Positions 56,507 to 64,000 of a stretch of 64,000 nt of DNA are shown here, one piece after another. Source of the stretch: Cherax quadricarinatus (lineage: Eukaryota > Arthropoda > Malacostraca > Decapoda > Parastacidae). Location of the stretch: contig NC_091355.1 of assembly GCF_038502225.1 (NCBI RefSeq), forward strand, positions 19,217,317-19,281,316, given 5' to 3'. How positions within the stretch are numbered: position 1 is the stretch's first letter; each line of letters starts with the position of its first letter. The notes below the pieces were generated by a model. That model was not told the DNA's origin and made no database searches. It was given only the letters and a program-made list of their open reading frames with translations. Both the position numbers and the translations under genes were made by a program.

Positions 56507-56587
56507 TTAGGTAAGACACATATGCAACAGTTAGGTATCTGTGTCTTACCTAACAACCTGTCGGTATTTTATACCATTTTAATGCTC
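56507..56587. mobile_element. 81-bp PLE-related micro-insertion
   Basis: Perfect 12-bp target duplication AGGCTAAGGTCA (56495-56506, 56588-56599). The insert is a hairpin TTAGGTAAGACACA ... TGTGTCTTACCTAA (14-bp perfect arms) followed by ACCTGTCGGTATTTTATACC, the PLE-type terminus. It lacks the CTGATGA part. Confidence 0.7.
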
Positions 56588-58531
56588 AGGCTAAGGTCAC
56601 AAGCGATTCAAAGACTAACCCAAAAGGGTTCTTTCAGGTATACAGAAGTAAGATTAGGGACAAGATTGGCCCACTTAAGAGTAACTCTGGTCAGATCACT
56701 GACAGTGAAAGGGATATGTGTGAAATTCTCAGTACTTACTTCCTCTCAGTTTTCACCCAGGAAAATACTAGCGATATTCCTTAAATAATAGATTATGTAG
56801 AACAGGATGATAATAAACTATGTACAATTGCGGTAACTAGTGACATGGTCCTCAGACAAATAGAGAAACTAAAACCTAGCAAATCCTCAGGTCCTGATGA
56901 ACTGTTTGCAAGGGTGTTAAAGGAATGTAAAGAGGAACTTAGCATACCTTAGGCTAATCTTTTCAACATATCGCTACAAACTGGCATAGTGCTTGATAAG
57001 TGGAAAATGGCAAATGTAATGCCTATTTACAAGGCAGGTGACAGGTCCTTGGCTTCGAACTATAGACCAATAAGCCTTACCTCCATAGTGAGAAAATTTA
57101 TGGAATCAATAATTGCCGAAGCAATTCGTAGCCATCTTGACAGGCACAGATTGATTAATGAATCTCAACACGGTTTTACAAAGGGGCGTTACTGTCTTAG
57201 GAATTTACTAACTTTTTTCACTAAGATGTTTGAGGAGGTAGATCATGGTAATGAATATGATACTGTGTATATGGACTTCAGTAAGGCTTTCGATAGAGTT
57301 CCACACCAGAGGCTATTGAGGAAACTTAAGGCACACGGAATAGGAGAAATTTTTTTCTGGGTAGAGGCATGGCTAACAAATGCACAGCAGAGAGTTTGCA
57401 TAAATGGGGAGAAATCAGAATGGGGGCACGTCACAAGCGGTGTTCCTCAGGGGTCAGTGTTGGGCCCGTTGTTGTTCACAATTTACATAAACAACATAGA
57501 TGAGGGAATAAATAGCGACATAAGCAAATTTGCTGGTGACACCAAAATAGGCCGTCCAATTCATTCTAATGAGAACCTAGAGCACTCCAGGATGATTTGA
57601 ACAGACTGATGCAATGGTCGGAGAAGTGGCAGATGAAGTTTAATATTGACAAATGCAAAGTTCTAAATGTTGGACAGTTAAATAACCATGCCACATATAA
57701 ACTAAATAATGTAGATATTAATACTACTGATTGCGAAAAGGATTTAGGAGTTCTGGTTAGCAGTAATCTAAAACCAAGACAACAGTGCATTAGTGTTCGC
57801 AATAAAGCTAACAGAATTCTTGGCATCATATCTAGAAGTATAAATAATAGAAGCCCTCAGGTTGTTCTTCAACTCTATATATCCTTGGTTAGGCCTCATT
57901 TAGACTGCTGCTCAGTTCTGGTCACCGTATTACAGAATGGATATAAATGCTCTGGAAAACGTACAGAGGAGGATGACAAAGATGATTCCATGTATCAGAA
58001 ATCTTCCCTATGAGGATAGACTGAGGGCCCTGAATCTGCAATCTCTCGAAAGGCGTAGAATTAGGGGGGATATGATCGAGGTGTATAAATGGAAAACAGG
58101 AATAAATAAGGGGATGTAAATAGCGTGCTGAAAATTTCCAGCCAAGACAGGACTCGCAGCAATGGTTTCAAGTTGGAAAAATTCAGATTCAGGGAGGATA
58201 TAGGAAAACACTGGTTTGGTAATAGAGTTGTGGATGAGTGGAACAAACTCCCGAGTACAGTTATTGAGGCTAAAACGTTGTGTAGTTTTAAAAATAGGTT
58301 AGATAAATACATGAGTGGGTGTGGGTGTGCGTGAGTTGGACCTGACAAGCTTGTGCTGCTGGGTCTGGTGCAGTGCTCCATCCTTGAGTGGAGGTGACCA
58401 GACTGGGTGGATCATTGGGCTAATCCGGGGGTTGGGTCTTTGGTCCAATCCGGTGGGGGGGGGGGACATGGGCCTGCTCCGCATGGGTCAGTAGGCCTGT
58501 CGCAGTGTTCCTTCTTTCTTATGTTCTTATG

Positions 58532-58705
58532 TAATATTATCTCTACCGGTGTTCGTAAAATTTCTACTAGTGTTTCTAATATTGTCTCTACCGGTGTTCG
58601 TAATATTTTTACTAGAGTTCGTAATATTATCTTTACCGGTGTTCGTAATATTATTTTTACTGGTGTTTCTATTATTATCGCTGCTGGTGTTCTTAATATA
58701 AGAAA
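58532..58705. repeat. 24-bp minisatellite, right part
   Basis: About seven units of AATATTATCTCTACCGGTGT plus TCGT type directly after the tail of copy G. The first 44 bp nearly repeat 53089-53132. Confidence 0.85.
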
Positions 58706-59220
58706 TTTTGTATAGAAAGTCAAACACCTCATTAAGTTCTAACAATATCTCATTCAGCAAAATCTGAACAGTCTTAATAAAATTAATTTTGAAATGTCTT
58801 TGTGGACGATTAACAGATTTGCATATTCACAACGCACCTACTTCAATGTTTTCCTACTCAAAGCATGTATGTTTGCCACCTTCTTCAACGTCTCTTACGA
58901 GAGAATATTTGTTTCCGAATATTGATTTTACTTCAGTAATTTCTACCAAATCTCTTGAAAACCTTTGTCAGCGTTTATATAAAATAATTATTCTCAGAGA
59001 GTTCAATGGCGCCGGAATCATTTTGCAGTCGATCCTCCTCCCTTTTTACCCCCCTCCCCCCCCCCCGTCCCCTATTTCCCAGTATCTCGAGACTCTGCTC
59101 TCGGCACTTGGCTCAGAGAGCTGATATCAGACCATCTTAATCAAAATCTGATTAACACTGATTAACAGCGTCAAATAAGTGTCTGTGACACAGAACCGGA
59201 GTAAATAATAATGCCTATTG
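58706..59220. other. Unassigned region
   Basis: No family recognised in the open frame at 58789-59124. A C-rich tract lies at 59050-59070. Confidence 0.4.
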
Positions 59221-59286
59221 TGTTCCTATAACCATTGTACCAAGGATCGTAGGTTTGAGACTCCTCTGGTTTGAAATGAGTATAAA

Positions 59287-59460
59287 TTTCTAGGTGTTTC
59301 GCGTTGCAATCAACACATAATCAGGAGCTTGCAAAATTGCCGAAAAGAGGAGGATGTCCAAGCAAGACGTCCTGTGGGAACGTACTTGCTTGGACATCGT
59401 CCTCTTTAATGCAGTTTTGCAAGCTCCTGATGTGTTGAATGCAACACGAAAGGCCTAGAG
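59287..59460. mobile_element. Hairpin from a third PLE-like subfamily
   Basis: Imperfect inverted arms of about 75 bp (TTTCTAGGTGTTTCGCGTTG ... TGTCCAAGCAA, and TTGCTTGGACATCGTCCTCT ... GAAAGGCCTAG) surround a ~30-bp centre. The forward strand has CTGATGTGTTGAATGCAACA then CGAAA, again a CUGAU-stem-GAAA hammerhead-like arrangement. Assignment to PLEs is by analogy with the other hairpins. Confidence 0.55.
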
Positions 59461-59489
59461 TTAAATTCTACTCTTCCATGGTTGTTTTG

Positions 59490-59500
59490 CATATATATAT

Positions 59501-59535
<35 letters not shown>
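59490..59535. repeat. (TA)n microsatellite flanking a MITE
   Basis: TA repeats stop immediately before the MITE at 59538 and resume immediately after it (59928-59971). Confidence 0.9.
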
Positions 59536-59536
<1 letters not shown>

Positions 59537-59537
59537 A

Positions 59538-59923
59538 TGTCGTGCCTAATAGGTAAAACTGGCCAATTAGCAAGAACTCATTTAAAATTAAGTCCTTTCT
59601 AAAATTTTCTCTTATGCGTTTAAAGATATATTTTTCTCATTAATGTTGCTGTAAAAAATTATAATTTTGCACCAAAAGGAACTTAGAAAACTTACCTAAC
59701 CTTATTATAACAAGAACAATTTATTTTAGCCTAACCCAACTAAATATATTTTAGATTTGTTTACAATAATTTAATACTAAACAAATACAGTGAAATATAT
59801 TTTTTTCGTTAGGTTCATAATGATTTTGGCGAAATTATTGCATACACAAATTTTTACTTGTCCTATATGGCAAGATGAGCGTTGCTATTTAAGCCAAGAT
59901 CGCAAGTTCTGCCTATTCGGCAC

Positions 59924-59927
<4 letters not shown>
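59538..59927. mobile_element. 390-bp MITE in a TA microsatellite
   Basis: The terminal inverted repeats are TGTCGTGCCTAATAGGTAAA and TTCTGCCTATTCGGCACGACA (about 23 bp with a few mismatches). The interior is AT-rich with TTAACCTAACC-type motifs and no coding capacity. It is flanked on both sides by TA repeats. A second copy is at 63518-63905. The superfamily is undetermined; TA flanks would fit Tc1/mariner but may be coincidental. Confidence 0.75.
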
Positions 59928-59975
<48 letters not shown>

Positions 59976-60120
59976 GTGTTTGTGTCGTAAAAGGGACTAA
60001 AATGCCGGGAGCAAGGGACTAGTAACTCCTTCTCCTGTATATATTACTAAATTTAAAAAAAAGAAACTTTTGTTTTTCTTTTTGGGCCACCCTGTCTCGG
60101 TGAGATACTTCCGGTTTGTT
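59976..60120 (+). mobile_element. LINE 3' tail scrap related to the RTE-like family
   Basis: TTTCTTTTTGGGCCACCCTG near 60078 resembles the 3' UTR of the 8338-10018 LINE (TTTCTTTTTCGGGCCACCCT). No coding part. Confidence 0.5.
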
Positions 60121-60369
60121 GAAAGAAGAAGATATATACTTTATTATATATATTATATATAATTATAGGGAGGTACCACCTCTGGAACTGTGCTGGGGAC
60201 TCTCATCCTCAGAGAAAACAATAAACTTACTTCAGGGGAAAACTCAAGGTCCTACCCAGAGCTGTTTGAATATTGTCTTCTATCGCCCCCTATATTCTAC
60301 ATTCTATGTAGATTTTATAGACAAAATACATTGACAAAAATACAATAGGGAGTAGAACAGCATAGATGA

Positions 60370-60912
60370 CATCTCAGAGCCTACATCTCGATAATTTCGT
60401 CCAGCTCCCCGGCCGTGGACCGCGTGCCCAGAATGCTGCAGGCATATCCTCTCTGGATTTCAGTACTGAGTCTCTCAGAGTGAAAGCTGGAGGCTCTGTG
60501 ATCCTATACTCCAAGGGTCTCTGACCCTACTGGGATGAAGTTCTAGCAGGTCTTCATATTTGCGAGTCTCCTGGGTCTCCCTGTAGCTGGTGGCTCCACC
60601 TCCTTCAGCTTCAGAGTATGACAAATAGGTGTCCGCCAATGTGGTGGCACAGGTGTAGCCACAGCCAATCTGCTTACCATCCTTCCAGAGTAGCATAGTG
60701 ACTCCAGTACGCTTTTGACATCCGTCAGACCTCTGTACTTGGCGTTTCCGTTGTGCTGGGCAACGGGCTGTGGCGAGACTTCTCTTTATGATGTCGTTGA
60801 CCTCCTCATGCCTAACATGCTTCCCTTCTGGTGTGAGAGACACGAGACCATGAAGTCTGAATTGATCAGTTGTCACTTTGCCGGAAATACACCTATGCAA
60901 AAATCACTCTGA
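60370..60912 (-). pseudogene. Retroelement C-terminal domain remnant (possible PD-(D/E)XK nuclease)
   Basis: On the minus strand, 60900-60475 gives HGLVSLTPEGKHVRHEEVND, GVTMLLWKDGKQIG, YTCATTLADTYL, AEGGGATSYRETQETRKYED; a following frame near 60480-60390 gives RLSTEIQRGYACSILGT. This order resembles a domain found at the end of certain metazoan mobile-element polyproteins (RPDG..W..G....WD.TC..T, then YxxL, then RLS..IQRGNA.SI.GT). The RPD and WD positions expected for a restriction-like nuclease are mutated here (KRTG, CGYTC). The parent element is not identified and there is at least one frameshift. Confidence 0.45.
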
Positions 60913-61329
60913 AAAAATAGTGAAATTCCAAGCGCTTTCGTGATTTATCATATTATCAAGGACCTATAAAAATAACAGAACAACAGAAAGATTATAAGGC
61001 CGATATATCAATTCACGGTCATATTCGACATTACACCCATCCCAAAATGATGTGCGTGTGATGGTCAGGGACATGTCGACAATACGTAGCTTAAATTCTT
61101 CCTAAATTTTATTAATTATAAACTAATCTAATTTGTATAATCCAACATTCATATTAAATAATTTGTATAATCCAACATTCATATTAAAATGAAAACCATA
61201 TTTTTATGACGCTTAATTCAATTATAGTTCTCTCAACCATAGACCTGCTTGATGCAACTTTTATTATGGCCAAACTGGCAAAAGCCTTGAACTAAAGATT
61301 ACAACAATATTAATATAGCTGACACACGG
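60913..61329. other. Unassigned; one 30-bp tandem duplication
   Basis: ATTTGTATAATCCAACATTC plus ATATTAAATA occurs twice in tandem (61131-61160, 61161-61190). Nothing else is recognised. Confidence 0.5.
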
Positions 61330-62970
61330 AGGCTGACACAAGACCCTGGTGATCCTTGGTCAAGGACCGACAAGGTCATCCATCTGATGAAATTATGCTA
61401 CCTCTAAATCTGTAAAGTAAAAGGACACAAGTGCAACTAATGTGACATTTATTGTGGCAACGTTTCGCTCTCCAGGAGCTTTATCAAGCCATTACAAACA
61501 ATACATGGACTTGATAAAGCTTGATAAAGCTCCTGGAGAGCGAAACGTTGCCACAATAAATGTCACATTAGTTGCACTTGTGTCCTTTTACTTTACATAT
61601 TGTCGGTAATTCTACCAACTTTATTACACCTCTAAATCTGCAGGATGGAATCGTCTCTACCAACAGGAGAAAGCTGACCTTTGCTGAAGATCTTCCTGCC
61701 AGGATGCAAGTTCCTGATCCACTAAGGAACCTCCTTGGCTAGCCGCAAGAACTGTGTCAAAGTTGTCAGAGGTGATAATAAGGCAGGATGAAGTTTATCA
61801 CCTTAAATCCCTGGACTAAAAAAGGTTGTGGCGCAAGATCAGTCCAAAATTGCTATGTAGATGTGCAGTCCAGCTAACAACATCTCTAACTCTCATCTAT
61901 TAGCATTGCTCAATTTCTTTGTGAAAAGAGGCAGCAGAGCGGAAATCAGCAATTACGGAGCGGAAATCAGCAATTATAGACCTGCCACTCCTGCCAATCA
62001 CTGGCAAGATTCTACAGACAATAATTTCAGTTTTTTTCGACTACCACTCTGCTTCGTGACAGTCAATATACTTCTCCACTATGTGGCATCTGAATCCAAG
62101 ATCAGCTATGTAGTAGCATAGGACATAGAGGCCGCTTTTCATAGAGTATAGCACCAGTGAGTCTTGGCAAAACTGCAAGCAGTAGGAATCTCTGGCTCTG
62201 CACTATGCCTCCTTAGTGATTATCTTCAAGATCGATCTCTAAGAGTAGTTCTCAATGGGACGAAGACAACATGACAGACTATTGGTGCAAGTGTTCCACT
62301 GGGAAGTGCTGGGAAGTGTACTCGGGTCATTCTTATGGTATGTCTACTTCAGTGACCTTAATTAACTCATCCCTGTTGTATGCGTATGCAAACGTATTAA
62401 ATCATGTAAACAAAGAGGCCAGGAAGTTTGCAGCACATAGACCTGTCTCGCAACTATTCGACAGTAGAGGTTGCAAGACTTGACGAGGCGCAAGTGCGCA
62501 CAAGCCTTGAATACCCTCCACTTTCTTGGGCTGCCATCTCTCCGTCTTATCTACGACTTCTTGACAGAACAGAGAACAGGGCAAGACGAGTCAGCTCTCG
62601 TTTGGACTAAGCCAGGACGGATCTGTGATTTCAGCAGAGGATTCAGTACAGAAGGGATGTGGGTGGTCTTACTGTTACATACAAGGCGAATGTTGTACGT
62701 AACAGTAAGTCAGCGAGAAGAGAGCTTCTGTATAACAAGATAGGCACCGATCAGCAAACGCACTCTGACTTTACCCTTCTCAAGAACATCACTTCATCTG
62801 AGATCATTCATTCCCAGAATGACTTGAGTATGGAAAGTATAATGACACTGACGAAATAAAGTCAGCTGACAAGGTGAAATCACTAGCCCATAGATGGCTC
62901 CAGTTTTAACCTATTCCCCATTTGCATGTCTCATAATAAAAAGCTGTCAAATAAGCTGAGTTAGGTAACA
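61330..62970 (+). pseudogene. Jockey/I-like LINE remnant J3
   Basis: Plus-strand copy of the J1/J2 family. Shared landmarks are GGTCAAGGACCGACAAGG (61361), PDPLRNLLG-like sequence near 61710, 'GSRAEISNYR' near 61930, LSDYLQDRSLRVVLNGT near 62216-62266, a decayed motif B (SVPLGSVLGS) near 62290, and a C-terminal RTENRARRVSSRLD at 62569-62610. Then 'LQYRRDVGGLTVTYKANVVRN' runs to 62700. Many stops. A PLE palindrome sits at 61413-61627. Confidence 0.65.
61413..61627. mobile_element. 215-bp palindromic PLE insertion with hammerhead-like core
   Basis: Perfect 13-bp target duplication ACCTCTAAATCTG (61400-61412, 61628-61640). The left half is the terminal sequence in reverse and the right half forward; on the right GCTTGATAAAGCTCCTGGAG then AGCGAAACG gives a GCTC/GAGC stem between TTGATAAA and GAAAC. 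It ends CATATTGTCGGTAATTCTAC. No coding sequence. Confidence 0.8.
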
Positions 62971-63171
62971 GCTCTTAGCTTGTAAATAAACTTAAGAACT
63001 AATAACCTAATCCTGCAAAACCTTCATGTATATAAAGAGAACAATATATTTATTCATGTTAATGTTAAGCCCATGTTAGTCATTAAGCGCAAGACGAGAT
63101 GGAGACTCGATCTTCCATATGGTGGGCGCGAAATAGACGCGCTTCCTATTTATTTTCTCTTAAATGTCAGA

Positions 63172-63202
63172 GAGCGAGAGAGAGCGAGAGAGAGCGAGAG
63201 AG

Positions 63203-63240
<38 letters not shown>
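63172..63240. repeat. (AG)n microsatellite
   Basis: AG dinucleotides with regular AGCG interruptions at the left side. Confidence 0.95.
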
Positions 63241-63245
<5 letters not shown>

Positions 63246-63261
63246 CAGAGACGGAGAGAGA

Positions 63262-63445
63262 AAACTTGCCAATTAGGCCGAGCTCCATTAAAAATTATAC
63301 TTTTCCCCAAATTTTTTTAAAGATTGATAGATATATTTTTTCATTCACAGTGATAAAAATTGTTTTGTTTTTGGTCCAAACTTAACTTAAAAACATCGTC
63401 TAGCCTAACGTAAATTAGTTTAAGTTAAATTTCACTGTGAATAGC

Positions 63446-63448
<3 letters not shown>
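63262..63448. mobile_element. Diverged partial copy of the 390-bp MITE
   Basis: AAAACTTGCCAATTAGGCCG and the following AT-rich sequence resemble the first half of the MITE at 59538 (AAAACTGGCCAATTAGCAAG). It is followed by a TA microsatellite (63449-63517). Confidence 0.4.
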
Positions 63449-63517
<69 letters not shown>

Positions 63518-63521
<4 letters not shown>

Positions 63522-63905
63522 GTGCCTAATATGTAAAACTGGTCAATTAGAAAGAACTCATTTAAAATTAAGTCCTTTCTAAAATTTTCTCTTATACGTT
63601 TAAAGATATATTTTTTTCATTAATGTTAATGAAAAAATTTAAATTTTGCTCCAAAAGTATCTTAGAAAACTTACCTAACCTTATTATAACAAGAACAATT
63701 TATTTTAGCCTAAACCAACTAAATATATTTTAATTTGTTTATAATAATTTAATACTAAATAAACACAGTGAAATATATTTTTTTCGTTAGGTTCAGAATG
63801 ATTTTGGCGAAATTATTGCATACATAAATTTTCGCTTGTCCTATATGGCAAGATGAACGTTGCTATTTAAGCCAAGATGGCAAGTTCTGCCTATTCGGCA
63901 CGACA
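63518..63905. mobile_element. 388-bp MITE, second copy
   Basis: Nearly identical to 59538-59927, including both terminal inverted repeats (TGTCGTGCC, GGCACGACA). The left flank is a ~70-bp TA microsatellite. The last ~95 bp of the window after it is unassigned. Confidence 0.8.
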
Positions 63906-64000
63906 TATATAACAAAAAAAGGCACAATGCCGTGACTGGAACGATACAATGCTCCAAACTTCAGAACACCCGTGACTTAACCCGACTCCTCTTTTTTTTT

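Larger units (their letters stand above)
54002..58119 (+). pseudogene. CR1-like ORF2, copy G, split by two PLE insertions
   Basis: It starts with the conserved ATGGG at 54002. The endonuclease retains NSRSLINKIDELRFLAS and ITETWFNL with stops at 54288 and near 54382, then GVIYRPPNLDREG and MGNFNFKQINW (GDFN changed to GNFN). The PLE insertion falls at 54752-56040. The linker resumes to 56494, where a TGA occurs beside the 81-bp insertion. The RT has NYRPISLTS, QHGFTKGRYC, YMDFSKAFDRVP, GVPQGSVLGPLLF and FAGD (about 57529-57540) in place of FADD, so the first catalytic Asp is lost. More frameshifts near 57585 and 57905. Confidence 0.8.
53133..58531 (+). mobile_element. CR1-like LINE copy G, full-span but disrupted
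   Basis: Present from 5' UTR (CGCTGAGGCCAGTGGTCACC) to the TTCTTATG tail. It lies inside a 24-bp minisatellite. Two PLE-derived insertions (54752-56040 and 56507-56587), each with target duplications, split ORF2. Numerous stops and frameshifts exist in both ORFs. Confidence 0.9.

Noticed and set aside
60116..60334. Open frame of 72 codons
   Set aside because: AT-rich start, no family similarity and no context; it probably lies in the 3' region of the minus-strand retroelement remnant.
63073..63385. Arg/Glu-rich frames
   Set aside because: Translation of the AG microsatellite.

Overview
The window looks like a repeat-dense intergenic stretch of an invertebrate nuclear genome. I think a decapod crustacean (crayfish/shrimp type) is most likely. 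The reasons are the mix of CR1-like LINEs ending in TTCTTATG-type repeats, Penelope-like elements, tRNA-derived SINEs, very long minisatellites and TA-microsatellite-flanked MITEs. The taxon call is an impression from the repeat families, not a measurement. I found no host protein gene, rRNA gene or convincing tRNA gene, and no bacterial-style operon or CRISPR array. Every recognisable coding stretch belongs to a mobile element, and nearly all are broken.

Layout. 0-6.6 kb: fragments of an older LINE group, then two abutting copies (B1, B2) of a CR1-like family; B2 carries a Penelope-like (PLE) insertion. 7-11.8 kb: a PLE reverse-transcriptase/endonuclease remnant on the minus strand, an RTE-like LINE with a single in-frame stop, a hairpin element, a hAT-like MITE and another PLE. 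13.5-18.6 kb: a 30/31-bp minisatellite with higher-order structure. 18.8-22.8 kb: an RTE-like tail and two CR1-like copies (D, E) meeting tail-to-tail. 23.9-27 kb: small PLE insertions and a SINE. 27.9-35.1 kb: three CR1-like copies in the same orientation (F0, F, H); F is nearly full length. 37.5-41 kb: two degraded LINEs of other groups on the minus strand. 41.4-47.6 kb: a 26/28-bp minisatellite of about 6 kb with an older degenerate flank. 48.6-53.1 kb: LINE fragments and a third minisatellite family. 53.1-58.5 kb: CR1-like copy G, itself split by two PLE-derived insertions. 59-64 kb: a PLE hairpin, two copies of a 390-bp MITE, a remnant with a C-terminal retroelement domain, and a jockey/I-like LINE split by a palindromic PLE insertion.

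How the parts relate. The CR1-like family encodes ORF1 with an N-terminal coiled coil and an SGNH-hydrolase (esterase) domain (GDS, GGND, DxxH), and ORF2 with an APE-type endonuclease and a reverse transcriptase. Copy F needs only three small indels to explain all its breaks. PLE pieces repeatedly sit inside LINE bodies with 10-15 bp target-site duplications. Many are inverted-repeat (palindromic) forms carrying hammerhead-ribozyme-like core motifs. These small PLE insertions, the 1.3-kb inverted PLE inside copy G and the minisatellite organisation are the most interesting content.
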